Positions 17,195-25,577 of a DNA stretch of 64,000 nucleotides are shown here, piece after piece (position 1 is the first letter of the stretch; each line of letters opens with the position of its first letter). The DNA is from Fictibacillus nanhaiensis (GTDB lineage Bacteria > Bacillota > Bacilli > Bacillales > Fictibacillaceae): positions 310,001 through 374,000 of the forward strand of contig JAFHKR010000039.1 of assembly GCA_017052515.1 (NCBI GenBank). The letters run 5' to 3'. The translations under genes and the position numbers were made by a program. The notes beneath the pieces are model-generated. The model was not told the origin of the DNA, did not search any database, and saw only the letters and a program-made list of their open reading frames with translations.

Positions 17195-17788
17195 CTATTT
17201 GGAATCTTTGGGCAGTGAAAGCCCATAGAAAAACATTTGAAAAATATCTGTTGCGAGTTTTTGTCCATTCTCGCCTGTTATCATGGAAATGAGCGTATTG
17301 TTATTAAATAGCTGAATATATACCATGATCGACTCCATGGAAAGATCAGGATTGACCTCCCCGTTGTTTTGAGCATTCTTGATTAGGTCAACGATTAATG
17401 GAATGGCATACTTAGTTTGAAAGTCAGCTAGGAATAATTTTAACTCTTCATCGTTTAACATCATCTCTTCTATAACTTCAGGATGAATGTTTAGTACATT
17501 ATTTGTTTTATGAAGAATGCTTGTAGTTATTTTTTCTCTAAAAGAGAGATCTTTTTGAAAGAGCTCTTTATGAAATTCGTACTCATCTGCAACGAACTCT
17601 TTAATCACTTCACGGAACAATGCTTCTTTGCTTCCAAAATGGTTATAGATGGTTACTTGAGATACCCCCGCATGTTTTGCTAGATCCTCTATCTTGATTT
17701 CTTTTATGCCCTGTTTTTGAAACAGAGAGAAAGCAGCTTGCTTAATATCTTTTTTCTTTTGTTCCTTTCGACGTTCGTATCCGTTCAA
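17195..17788 (-). CDS. TetR/AcrR family transcriptional regulator
   Basis: A 197-residue repressor. The N-terminal HTH is clear (KKKDIKQAAFSLFQKQG, then IEDLAKHAGVSQVTIYNHFGSKEALF), followed by a helical ligand domain. The start is TTG 17788 with AGAGGTGAAG upstream. It is divergent from an ABC exporter operon, and two perfect inverted repeats with a TTGAAA/TTTCAA core lie in the shared 145-bp gap. It therefore probably represses the exporter and itself; the ligand is unknown. Confidence 0.9.
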   Translation of the reverse strand: MNGYERRKEQKKKDIKQAAFSLFQKQGIKEIKIEDLAKHAGVSQVTIYNHFGSKEALFREVIKEFVADEYEFHKELFQKDLSFREKITTSILHKTNNVLNIHPEVIEEMMLNDEELKLFLADFQTKYAIPLIVDLIKNAQNNGEVNPDLSMESIMVYIQLFNNNTLISMITGENGQKLATDIFQMFFYGLSLPKDSK

Positions 17789-17818
17789 AAGTCTTCACCT
17801 CTTTACTAGGATAAAACA

Positions 17819-17854
17819 CTTTTTGAAAAATAACAAATCACATATTTCAAAAAG
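17819..17854. promoter_or_regulatory. Candidate TetR operator 1
   Basis: CTTTTTGAAA (17819-17828) and TTTCAAAAAG (17845-17854) are perfect inverted 10-mers, near the start of the regulator gene. They share the TTGAAA core with operator 2. Confidence 0.55.
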
Positions 17855-17889
17855 TATTGCTTAGTGTGAGGAAAAGATTTATGATTATT

Positions 17890-17917
17890 TTGAAATATAC
17901 ATTGATTAATATTTCAA
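17890..17917. promoter_or_regulatory. Candidate TetR operator 2
   Basis: TTGAAATAT (17890-17898) and ATATTTCAA (17909-17917) form a perfect inverted repeat with a 10-nt spacer, 16 nt before the ABC ATPase start. Confidence 0.6.
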
Positions 17918-17933
17918 TAAGGCTGGTGAGAAC

Positions 17934-18821
17934 ATGATACATGTAAAGGGACTATCAAAGCATTTTTCTAAAGGAAAAGGTTTATTCGATCTGAACTTTG
18001 AGGTGAAGAAGGGGGAAGTGTTTGGATATATTGGACCAAATGGAGCAGGCAAATCGACAACGATTCGTCACTTAATGGGTTTTATGAAACCAGATCGTGG
18101 TCATTCTTCCATTAATGGTATGGACTGTTGGAACAACGCCGCGCGTATTCAAGACCAAACAGGATACTTACCGGGAGAGATTGTTTTTTTAGAGGGAATG
18201 AGTGGGCTTGGATTTTTGTCACTACTTCAAAAAATGAGAAAGCAAGAAACTACAAAGCGGAGAGACGAGTTAATTGAAAGATTTCAGTTAGATGTAAAAA
18301 CACCAATAAGAAAGATGTCTAAAGGTATGAAACAAAAAGTAGGAATCATTGCAGCGTTTATGCATGACCCACAAGTTCTTATCTTAGACGAACCTACATC
18401 TGGGCTAGATCCTCTCATGCAACGGGTCTTTATCGATCTTATCTTGGAAGAAAAACAAAATAACAAAACGATACTTATGTCATCTCACAGTTTTCAAGAG
18501 ATTGAGCGAACGTGTGACTCGGCTGGTATCATAAAAGATGGAAAGCTAGTGGCCTTAGAAGATATGTATTTGTTGAGAAGCGTACAACGACGAGTATTTG
18601 AAGTGAAAGTGAAATCTGAGAATGATATGGAACACATCCTTCGATCATCACTCGATATAGAAGTGAAAGGCGCGAGAACTGTTCATGTTACGGTACAAGG
18701 GAACGATCAGGAATTTGTTCAGTTGTTAAGTCGTTGTGAAGTTCAGCATATTGATACACGGCCTCAGGATTTAGAAGATATATTCATGCATTATTATGAC
18801 AGAAGGGAAGTGGAGAAATGA
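17934..18821 (+). CDS. ABC transporter ATP-binding protein
   Basis: A 295-residue ABC ATPase of the ABC-2 exporter type. In order: Walker [10 protein letters not shown] (~37-45), a Q-loop region around QDQTGYLPGE, signature-like KMSKGMKQK, Walker B VLILDEPTSGLDP and H-loop SSHSF. A C-terminal ~80-residue extension follows (RRVFEVKVKSENDMEH onward). ATG 17934 has GGTGAG upstream. It overlaps the permease by 4 nt and is divergent from the TetR gene, so the pair is probably a TetR-regulated drug, lipid or antimicrobial exporter. Confidence 0.9.
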   Translation: MIHVKGLSKHFSKGKGLFDLNFEVKKGEVFGYIGPNGAGKSTTIRHLMGFMKPDRGHSSINGMDCWNNAARIQDQTGYLPGEIVFLEGMSGLGFLSLLQKMRKQETTKRRDELIERFQLDVKTPIRKMSKGMKQKVGIIAAFMHDPQVLILDEPTSGLDPLMQRVFIDLILEEKQNNKTILMSSHSFQEIERTCDSAGIIKDGKLVALEDMYLLRSVQRRVFEVKVKSENDMEHILRSSLDIEVKGARTVHVTVQGNDQEFVQLLSRCEVQHIDTRPQDLEDIFMHYYDRREVEK

Positions 18822-19624
18822 GCTTGCCTTTATATCTTGCGATGATGAAAAGTCACGGAAAGATGTTAGGGGGATTCATTTACGGTGCTTCAGCTTATAT
18901 TGTACTGATCATTTGGATCTATCCCTCTATTGCTGATATGCAAGGATTTAATGATATGATTGGTGCACTGCCAGAAAGTATGCGGAAGCTTATCGGGATG
19001 GAAAACGGCATAAACTCCTTATCAGATTATGTAGCGGGTGAATTTTACGGCATGTTGTTTCTGATCATCTTGATGGTTTATGTGATTTTGACTTCGACAC
19101 GAGTGATGGCACGGCTGGTCGATCAAGGATCTATGGCCTACTTGCTTGCCACACCCCATTCAAGAGTAAAGATAGCCATTACACAAGCAGCAGTCTTGCT
19201 TACCGGACTCGCCTTAATTGTAGGTTTTACAACATTTAGTGGTATTGCTGCAAGCGAGTGGCTGATCGAAGGTTATCAATTAGATGTTGCTTCTTTTATT
19301 GCATTGAACATACTCACTTTTTTAACCTTCTCTTCAATTGCCGGATATTGCTTCCTGATCTCTTCTATAAGTAATGATGAGAAGAAAGCACTCGGAATCT
19401 CTGCAGGAATTACGCTTTTATTTTATATTTTAAATATGGCGGGCAAATTAAGTGAGAAAACAGAGTGGATGTTAAACTTTTCAATCTTTAAATGGTATGA
19501 TCCGATCAAGATGATAAATAATGAAACAGATGCGTTTTGGATCGGATGTTCACTAAGTATCTCAACTTTTTTATTATTTATGATTAGCTTGATCGTGTTC
19601 AAGAAAAGAAATCTTCCTTTATAA
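18818..19624 (+). CDS. ABC-2 type transporter permease
   Basis: A 268-residue membrane protein with about six hydrophobic segments. The first is at residues ~18-37, and a cluster spans ~75-205 (LIILMVYVILTSTRVMARLV, ITQAAVLLTGLALIVGF). A soluble loop between TM1 and TM2 contains GALPESMRKLIGM. The ATGA overlap with the ATPase gene indicates coupled translation. It is the membrane partner of that ATPase; since each subunit is single, the transporter would be a homodimer of each. The substrate is unknown. Confidence 0.82.
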   Translation: MSLPLYLAMMKSHGKMLGGFIYGASAYIVLIIWIYPSIADMQGFNDMIGALPESMRKLIGMENGINSLSDYVAGEFYGMLFLIILMVYVILTSTRVMARLVDQGSMAYLLATPHSRVKIAITQAAVLLTGLALIVGFTTFSGIAASEWLIEGYQLDVASFIALNILTFLTFSSIAGYCFLISSISNDEKKALGISAGITLLFYILNMAGKLSEKTEWMLNFSIFKWYDPIKMINNETDAFWIGCSLSISTFLLFMISLIVFKKRNLPL

Positions 19625-19736
19625 ATATTCTAAATCTTTTGATTAACATGTATAATAAAATAAATAATGAAGTAACCAAAAGGATAATTCCACATACAAT
19701 ATTAGTGCTAGGAACCGAATATTGGAAAGTTTTCAG

Positions 19737-19776
19737 GCTGCTGTCGTAAAAGACGGCAGCATTTCTGCTTTTTAAG
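19737..19776 (+). terminator. Terminator or leader attenuator hairpin
   Basis: GCTGCTGTC (19737-19745) pairs with GACGGCAGC (19752-19760) with one G-U pair. ATTTCTGCTTTTT follows. A TATAAT (19651-19656) lies between the ABC permease and this hairpin. It may therefore terminate the ABC operon or sit in the leader of the downstream ATPase gene. Confidence 0.5.
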
Positions 19777-19788
19777 GGTACTTGAGGA

Positions 19789-19803
19789 TGATAGTTATTA
19801 TCA
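19789..19803. promoter_or_regulatory. Fur/PerR-type box upstream of the P-type ATPase
   Basis: TGATAGTTATTATCA differs at one position from the Bacillus 7-1-7 Fur consensus TGATAATNATTATCA. It lies 23 nt before the start codon. B. subtilis pfeT is controlled by PerR and Fur, so the site fits the gene. Confidence 0.75.
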
Positions 19804-19825
19804 AATACGCAGGAGGGGAAGTCCA

Positions 19826-21694
19826 TTGGAACTCTCTGCACGTACACAACTGTTGATGGCAACAACGTCTGGTCTTTTCATACTAACGGCTTGGATGATG
19901 GAAAAACATTCAGATTCTCCTTATTATGTTCTTTTTTATCTATTAGCTTTTATCGTAGGTGGCTATGCAAAAGCAATCGAAGGCATTCAGGAAAGCATAA
20001 AAGATCGACAATTGAACGTTGAACTTCTAATGATGTTTGCCGCGATCGGATCTGCCGCGATCGGTTATTGGGGTGAGGGAGCTGTATTGATTCTAATCTT
20101 TGCTTATTCTGGCGCTCTAGAAATGTATACCTTACAAAAAAGCGATAAAGAGATTAAAGCGCTAATTTCCTTGCAGCCTGAAGAAGCTTGGCTTTTATTG
20201 GAGAATAAGGAACTGAGAGTGGAAGCTTCCTCATTAGAACCTGGTAATCGTATAAAGGTTAGACCAGGAGAGCGAGTACCGGCAGACGGTATCATCGTAA
20301 AAGGAAACTCATTTATCAATGAATCCGCCTTAACAGGAGAACCTCTCGCTCGAGAAGTTCATACGTCATCAGAAGTATTAGCCGGAACTTTGAACCAATC
20401 TGGATTGTTAGAGATTTCTGTTACAAAACACATGAAAGACTCAGTATTTCAAAGAATGATAGATCTTGTGAACAACGCACAGAATGATGCTCCGCCTGTT
20501 CAAAGAAAGATAGAAGAGTTTGAAACCAAATATGTTCTTTTTGTTTTACTGGCAGCGGCATTAACCTTTTTAGTTCCTAGTTCGATAGGGATTTGGAGTT
20601 ATTCAGAATCTCTATACCGCGCTTGCGTTCTGTTAGTTGTCGCTTCTCCTTGCGCACTCGTAGCCTCTACCATGCCTGCATTATTGGCTTCTTTATCTAA
20701 CGCGGCTAAGCATGGAATTCTATTTAAAAGCGGTGTCTTTTTAGAAAAGCTGAGTTTAGTAAATGTGATCGCTTTTGATAAAACGGGTACTTTAACAAAA
20801 GGCCAGCCTTCAGTAAAACACGTAGAATTTCTGCATTCATCGTGGAATAAAGAAGAGTTAGCCTCGATCATCTATGAGATTGAAAAAAATAGCATACATC
20901 CACTTGCAAAGGCCATAAATGAACATCTTAAAGTTATTCCGGAGGAGTACACACCTATAGAACTGACCATGTTTGAAGATGTTCCTGGAAAAGGGGTTAA
21001 AGCGAACATTCAAAGTATCATCTGGAAAATAGGGAGCCGTGAGTGGGCGAACATCACTGAAAAGCAAGAGTTTGAACTTTTGGAGAAACTAGATGATTCT
21101 GCAAATACAGGACACACGGTTGTGTATGTTACAGCTGACGATGAACTAGTGGCTTACTTTCTTTTAGGAGATACAGTAAGGGAAGAGACCGTTAACGCGA
21201 TAAAAGATTTGCAAACCAAACAAATCTTAACGATTATGCTTACTGGAGACTCTAAGCGTGGGGCAGAGATGATCGGAAGGATAGCAAAGGTCGACGAAAT
21301 TGGTTACTCATGCATGCCGGAAGATAAAGTGAACACCGTGAAAAAATGGAGAGAAAAAGATGCGGTTGTAGCGATGATCGGAGATGGTGTGAATGATGCA
21401 CCTGCACTCGCTATAGCAGATGTGGGTGTTGCGATGGGGATGGGAAGCGACGCTGCCATAGAAACAGCGGATGTCGTACTCGTTAAAAATGATTTGAGTA
21501 AGCTGCTTTATGGAATGAACCTCTCTGAAAGACTCTCAAAAGTGATTAAACAAAATATCATTTTTTCAATTAGTGTTATATTACTCTTATTATGTGCGAA
21601 CTATTTACAGTTTCTCACCTTGCCATTTGGGGTGATCGGACATGAAGGAAGCACAATATTAGTCATTTTAAATGGGTTACGTTTGTTAAAATAA
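19826..21694 (+). CDS. pfeT: P1B-type metal ATPase, PfeT/ZosA-like (Fe(II) efflux)
   Basis: A 622-residue heavy-metal P-type ATPase without an N-terminal metal-binding domain. The TGE actuator motif is at ~170-172, the transmembrane metal site is SPC (274-276) rather than CPC, and phosphorylation Asp318 lies in DKTGTLT. HP-loop (SIHPLA) and GDGVNDAP motifs follow. The SPC motif defines the P1B-4 subgroup, and the B. subtilis member ZosA/PfeT effluxes ferrous iron. The start is TTG 19826, 7 nt after AGGAGGGG. The Fur/PerR-like box just upstream supports an iron or peroxide-linked role. Assignment to iron rather than zinc or cobalt rests on family knowledge and the box. Confidence 0.85.
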   Translation: MELSARTQLLMATTSGLFILTAWMMEKHSDSPYYVLFYLLAFIVGGYAKAIEGIQESIKDRQLNVELLMMFAAIGSAAIGYWGEGAVLILIFAYSGALEMYTLQKSDKEIKALISLQPEEAWLLLENKELRVEASSLEPGNRIKVRPGERVPADGIIVKGNSFINESALTGEPLAREVHTSSEVLAGTLNQSGLLEISVTKHMKDSVFQRMIDLVNNAQNDAPPVQRKIEEFETKYVLFVLLAAALTFLVPSSIGIWSYSESLYRACVLLVVASPCALVASTMPALLASLSNAAKHGILFKSGVFLEKLSLVNVIAFDKTGTLTKGQPSVKHVEFLHSSWNKEELASIIYEIEKNSIHPLAKAINEHLKVIPEEYTPIELTMFEDVPGKGVKANIQSIIWKIGSREWANITEKQEFELLEKLDDSANTGHTVVYVTADDELVAYFLLGDTVREETVNAIKDLQTKQILTIMLTGDSKRGAEMIGRIAKVDEIGYSCMPEDKVNTVKKWREKDAVVAMIGDGVNDAPALAIADVGVAMGMGSDAAIETADVVLVKNDLSKLLYGMNLSERLSKVIKQNIIFSISVILLLLCANYLQFLTLPFGVIGHEGSTILVILNGLRLLK

Positions 21695-21698
21695 CTAA

Positions 21699-21732
21699 AG
21701 AAAAAGCCGGACACATCGTCTCGGCTTTTTCT
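21699..21732. terminator. Bidirectional terminator between pfeT and ytxH
   Basis: AGAAAAAGCCG (21699-21709) pairs with CGGCTTTTTCT (21722-21732), serving both convergent genes. Confidence 0.85.
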
Positions 21733-21770
21733 CATTGTTACGATTAATAAGATTTGTTATTTACATCACT

Positions 21771-22331
21771 TTACTTTTTCTCGTACGTGGAATCTGTTCC
21801 TGTTTTTTGTTGTGTGTCTGTTGAAGATAGGGTACGTGGTGTTACAACAGCTTTTGTCTGAGTGTTGGCATTTGATTGGTACTCGTCTTGTTTCGCCTCT
21901 TGTTTTGCTTCATCAATCGCAGTTTTTGTTTCACTTTTAACTTCGCTCGCTGTATTCTTAGCTTCTTGCAGCTTTTGACGAGCAGATAGAGAAAGGTTTC
22001 CTGATTTTTCTTTAATGGAAGCAACTGTATCTTTAGCATCCATTTTTCCAAGCTTCGCTTTTAGCATGGTTTCGTCTTTCATCTGTTGCGTGCGCTCTTT
22101 CAATTTAATTGACGAATCACGAAGATCGTTTCTAAATTCATTACCGTTTTTAGGTGCATATAATAGAGCTGCGGCAGCTCCCACAAGACCTCCCACTACT
22201 AATCCTGTAGCGAAACCAGAGGCATTACTTTTCTTGCTAACATTCGTATCAGCAGTATCTCGAGTTTGAAAATCAGAATGTGTAAAAACGGGTTCTGCAG
22301 TAGTCGTTGGTGTATTTGTATAGTTAGGCAT
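21771..22331 (-). CDS. YtxH domain protein
   Basis: A 186-residue protein. A Thr-rich N-terminus precedes a single glycine-rich membrane segment (FATGLVVGGLVGAAAALLYAPKNG, ~50-73), the hallmark of YtxH (PF12732). A long, charged, Lys/Glu/Ala-rich helical region follows (~75-160), then a Thr-rich tail. I place the start at ATG 22331 because AAGGAGG lies 8-10 nt upstream; the open frame extends 64 codons further without a ribosome site. Relatives are general-stress or envelope proteins of unclear function. Confidence 0.85.
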   Translation of the reverse strand: MPNYTNTPTTTAEPVFTHSDFQTRDTADTNVSKKSNASGFATGLVVGGLVGAAAALLYAPKNGNEFRNDLRDSSIKLKERTQQMKDETMLKAKLGKMDAKDTVASIKEKSGNLSLSARQKLQEAKNTASEVKSETKTAIDEAKQEAKQDEYQSNANTQTKAVVTPRTLSSTDTQQKTGTDSTYEKK

Positions 22332-22502
22332 AGTATTAAATCCTCCTTTTAGTCTGTATAAAACCCTACCCGGAACCCATTGATGATAAACATGAGGTAA
22401 TAAAACGGGATTAGTGTAAGGACACAAACCTTTTTGAATGGCGGGAGAGATCGAATGTTTCAAGTAGTAACGAGGAAAAAAACAGAGGTTTTTAGAGAAT
22501 AG

Positions 22503-22528
22503 AAAAAGCCGGGCAACGAGCACCCGGC
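22503..22528 (-). terminator. Terminator of ydjO (minus strand)
   Basis: GCCGGG (22508-22513) pairs with CCCGGC (22523-22528). The AAAAA at 22503-22507 gives the U tail on the minus strand. Confidence 0.75.
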
Positions 22529-22546
22529 CGATTTCTATTTATTTCA

Positions 22547-22735
22547 TTAACTTTTCAGTTCTGGAAGCATACGAACTTCTTCATTCATTGCAGATTTGCA
22601 AATGGGGCATTGCGGTTCTTTTTGCAAAGAATAGTCAGCGCGCATCCAGCATGAGCATCCATCACTCGTACATGCCCAAACCTTCGTTTCTACGTCTGGA
22701 ATCGGCTCTGCAGGTTGTTTTGAAAAAAAAGCCAT
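22547..22735 (-). CDS. ydjO: Cold-inducible protein YdjO family, zinc-ribbon-like
   Basis: A 62-residue protein matching the YdjO family in length and layout. An N-terminal basic/polar part is followed by WACTSDGCSCWMRADYSL and PQCPICKSAMNEEVRMLPEL. The Cys pairs (CTSDGC and CPIC) form a likely zinc knuckle. A ribosome site (AAAGGGGGATA) precedes ATG 22735. In B. subtilis ydjO is cold-induced and its function is unknown. It is monocistronic, with a terminator at 22503-22528. Confidence 0.85.
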   Translation of the reverse strand: MAFFSKQPAEPIPDVETKVWACTSDGCSCWMRADYSLQKEPQCPICKSAMNEEVRMLPELKS

Positions 22736-22802
22736 AGATATCCCCCTTTTCTGTTCTACTTATAGTATACGCCTAAAAGAGGAAAAATATGTATCAATTT
22801 GA

Positions 22803-23756
22803 TTACATATTTAAAATAACTTCATAATGAGTAGAGATTTCCCTCGCCCAACGTGCATGGAACTCTTTGATTTCTATAGGAGATTGTATAGAGATGCTCG
22901 TCTTGAGCGGCCACAAATACTCAGCCGTTTTCTCAACATAGGTTGCCAGAATGGTTCCAGAAAGGCCATGTAGACCATTCTCTTTCGCTCGTAAAAATTG
23001 TCGTAGAAAAGGATGAGACTCACAATAGTTCAATCCTTCTTGTGAAATATCTGCTTCAAGTCTAAAATAGTTTCTAGGTTTGATCTGGGATGCCCAATTA
23101 TGAATAGTCACCTCAGTTAGATCTTTCACTTCTATCGGTTCGTAGTTTATAACAGCATGTTTAATATCTGAAAGCTTGAAAATATGATAATCCATAAGCG
23201 AATAACAATATGCGGGGCAGTACCATTCACCATTTTCGCTAAAAAGACCGATCAGTTGAATGTTGCAATACAATTTTTGTTCTTTCATCGTATAAAGAAT
23301 GGTAACCATCTTTTGTTTGATTGCAGCCTCAAGGATGATTGGTGCTAATGAATTCTTCGGAGGCAGTGGAAGCTGAACAAAAAGTCGTTTTTGAATCTGA
23401 GTCCAATTATCTTTAGCATCTTCAGGCATAAATTGATGAAGTTTATTCACAATAGATTTACTTTGCGTTTGAAATGGAAAACTCGTTTCAGTATACGTTT
23501 GTAAACTAAAAAGAATAGAGGAAGCTTCCATTTCAGTAAATCCGATAGGAGGGAGGATCCGGTCATTTTCAATTCGATATCCACCGTGTGGACCGAATTC
23601 GGAAACGATAGGAAGACCCATCTCAATAAGATTTAGAAGATCTCGTTGAATCGTTCTAGTAGATACTCCGAATTCATCGGATAATTCCTTTAAAGTAAAA
23701 TGCTTTTTTGAGTTTATGGAAAGCAGTAGCCGTTCCAGTCTTTTTATCTTTGACAT
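22803..23756 (-). CDS. WYL-domain (YafY-type) transcriptional regulator
   Basis: A 317-residue regulator. The N-terminal DeoR-like HTH_11 (KIKRLERLLLSINSKKHFTLKELSDEFGVSTRTIQRDLLNL) is followed by the GGYRI wing. A central WYL-type domain (~135-205, GLFSENGEWYCPAYCYSLMDYHIFKLSDI, with WYCPAY in place of the usual WYL) and a C-terminal WCX-like extension follow. AGGGG precedes ATG 23756. WYL domains sense nucleotide or other ligands. No adjacent operon hints at a target; the nearest plus-strand gene is distant. Confidence 0.85.
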   Translation of the reverse strand: MSKIKRLERLLLSINSKKHFTLKELSDEFGVSTRTIQRDLLNLIEMGLPIVSEFGPHGGYRIENDRILPPIGFTEMEASSILFSLQTYTETSFPFQTQSKSIVNKLHQFMPEDAKDNWTQIQKRLFVQLPLPPKNSLAPIILEAAIKQKMVTILYTMKEQKLYCNIQLIGLFSENGEWYCPAYCYSLMDYHIFKLSDIKHAVINYEPIEVKDLTEVTIHNWASQIKPRNYFRLEADISQEGLNYCESHPFLRQFLRAKENGLHGLSGTILATYVEKTAEYLWPLKTSISIQSPIEIKEFHARWAREISTHYEVILNM

Positions 23757-23876
23757 GTTAGACCCCTAATTGACATATTCATGTATTAAAACTTTTGTAC
23801 TAGTTTATGTATGTTATATCGTACAAATATGATGAAATGTTAGGGCTTATCCAAATAAAGTAAGAATAAATTTAAA

Positions 23877-23904
23877 AACACGTTATTCCTCTGGATAACG
23901 TGTT
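23877..23904 (-). terminator. Terminator of the MarR gene
   Basis: A 10-bp stem (AACACGTTAT, 23877-23886, with 23895-23904). The A-rich flank before 23877 gives a U tail on the minus strand. It lies 64 nt beyond the MarR stop. Confidence 0.75.
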
Positions 23905-23967
23905 GATTCGTAGTATGAAAGGTAGGAAAACTAATCTGCGGTCATTGTTATAAGCAGTTTTTTAGAA

Positions 23968-24411
23968 TCAGTTCTTTACTATTGAAGAAAGGTGCTCAAT
24001 ACATTGAACCATATCCGCAAGCTGTTTATCAGTGAGCTGTGACATGTACTTGATCAGTACACCGTTTCTTTTTTCTTGAATTGCATGAAAGGCTAATAAA
24101 CCGGTTTCATTTAATTGCACGTATACAATTCTTCGATCGAGGTCAGAGCGATAACGATCTACTAGTCCTCTTTTAACGAGTCGGTCGATGATAACGGTAG
24201 TAGCACTTGCACGTACTTTCATTGCGTCCGCAATTTCAGAAACCGTCCATTTTTCACGTGATGATAAAGTCTTTAATATCTGGAATTGAGTAGAAGTTAT
24301 CTCTTCTTCTTCCCAAATCTCAGGCTTTATCACGTCCATGATTTCGTTGAACGCTTTCTCTATACGCTCTACTTCCATTAATACATTTCTACTATCTGTC
24401 ACCACTTTCAC
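23968..24411 (-). CDS. MarR family transcriptional regulator
   Basis: A 147-residue winged-helix regulator. STQFQILKTLSSREKWTVSEIADAMKVRASATTVIIDRLVKRGLVDRYRSDLDRRIVYVQLNETG contains the MarR HTH and the DxRxxxVxLTxxG-type wing. The start is GTG 24411 with GGAGG seven nt upstream. Divergent from the DegV gene at 24638; whether it controls that gene or is autonomous cannot be told, and no clear palindrome was identified between them. Confidence 0.9.
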   Translation of the reverse strand: MKVVTDSRNVLMEVERIEKAFNEIMDVIKPEIWEEEEITSTQFQILKTLSSREKWTVSEIADAMKVRASATTVIIDRLVKRGLVDRYRSDLDRRIVYVQLNETGLLAFHAIQEKRNGVLIKYMSQLTDKQLADMVQCIEHLSSIVKN

Positions 24412-24637
24412 AGTACTGCCTCCTTAGCTTACATTACTCCTATTTTAATATAAATTTCCGATAAGTTCCATTAAAGAGTAGTATAAAGTATCTAGTTTTC
24501 AATGTGTATCTCTGTGCTAGTATTTAAACTATTGAAATATAGGTTTAATTTAGAAATAAAAATATATTCTTTGACAATAGAGGATTTCTCTTATCCTTAT
24601 CTAATAAAAAATAGAGAGACAAAGGGGGATGTGCAAC

Positions 24638-25480
24638 ATGGCACGTATTGCATGGATTACAGATAGTACAAGCTGCATCACGCAGGAAGAAGCGAAGCAA
24701 TTAGGCATTCATATCATTCCTGTTTCTATCATAATGGAAGATAAAATCTATAAAGATGGTGTAGATATTACACCGGATGAATTTTATACAAAACTTGAAA
24801 GTGTGTCTGAACTCCCAAAAACGAGCCAACCAACAGTGGGGGAATTCTCAGACTTCTATGAAGTTCTTAAGCATAGGTATGATTGTGGAATCGCGATCCA
24901 TGTTTCTGAAAAATTCAGCGGTACGATTAACGGATCTAGACTTGGGGCAGACATGGCAGACTTTCCTGTCCATATTGTAGATTCAAAGATAACATCTGAA
25001 TCCATGAAACAACTATTGTTAAAAGGAAAGAAGCTTGAAGAGGATGGCTTAGAAGCACAGGAAATAGCAGCGATGCTCCGTGAAACGGCAGACCATGTTA
25101 AAGGGTATGTATGCATCGGAAGTCTTGAACAGTTAAGAAAAGGTGGTCGATTATCTGGCGCAAGCTTCCTTGTTGGAAATCTTCTGCAGATCAAACCGAT
25201 CCTTACCTTTGACGATGGATCACTCGTACCCTTTGAAAAGATCAGGACATTAAAAAAGGCAGAATCGCGCGTTCTCGCATTATTTGAGGAAGCTGCTCAG
25301 AATAAAGGTGCATACGGTGTGAGTGTCGTATACAGCGGCCCATCAGAGAAAGCGGAGGATTGGCTTCATCTTTTAAAAGAGAAGTATCCTCATATTTCAT
25401 TTAATCTTGGGCAGTTGAGTCCAGCTATCGGTGTTCACGTCGGCGCAGGCACCCTCGGCATCCTCTGGTTCGAGGAATAG
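24638..25480 (+). CDS. DegV family fatty-acid-binding protein
   Basis: A 280-residue cytoplasmic protein. DegV landmarks are present: ITDSTSCI near the N-terminus, IIPVSIIMEDKIYKDGVDITPDEFY, KTSQPTVGEF, the VHVSEKFSGT lipid-headgroup Ser/Thr region and the IKPILTFDDGSLVPFEKIRT segment. DegV/FakB proteins bind a fatty acid for phosphorylation by FakA. The start is ATG 24638, 9 nt after AAAGGGGG; ATG 24629 abuts the ribosome site. The partner kinase is not in this window. Confidence 0.92.
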   Translation: MARIAWITDSTSCITQEEAKQLGIHIIPVSIIMEDKIYKDGVDITPDEFYTKLESVSELPKTSQPTVGEFSDFYEVLKHRYDCGIAIHVSEKFSGTINGSRLGADMADFPVHIVDSKITSESMKQLLLKGKKLEEDGLEAQEIAAMLRETADHVKGYVCIGSLEQLRKGGRLSGASFLVGNLLQIKPILTFDDGSLVPFEKIRTLKKAESRVLALFEEAAQNKGAYGVSVVYSGPSEKAEDWLHLLKEKYPHISFNLGQLSPAIGVHVGAGTLGILWFEE

Positions 25481-25492
25481 GGGTCTGACCCC
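25480..25492. repeat. GGGGTCTGACCCC palindrome (REP-like)
   Basis: It begins on the last base of the degV stop codon and is followed by the tail GCACAATTACAAA, shared in part with the copy at 56371 (ACAATTACA). Confidence 0.7.
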
Positions 25493-25507
25493 GCACAATT
25501 ACAAACA

Positions 25508-25545
25508 GCCAGAATGTCCATCCTGGATGGACATTCTGGCAGTTT
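25508..25545. terminator. Terminator of degV
   Basis: A perfect 15-bp stem (GCCAGAATGTCCATC, 25508-25522, with 25526-25540), three-nt loop, then AGTTTT. It separates the convergent degV and TauE/SafE genes. Confidence 0.8.
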
Positions 25546-25577
25546 TGCATTTAACGATCTATGCTAGTTTCTGTTTA

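Noticed and set aside
22332-22523. 64-codon N-terminal extension of the YtxH protein
   Set aside because: The strong AAGGAGG site places the start at 22331, and the extension has no YtxH-like sequence.
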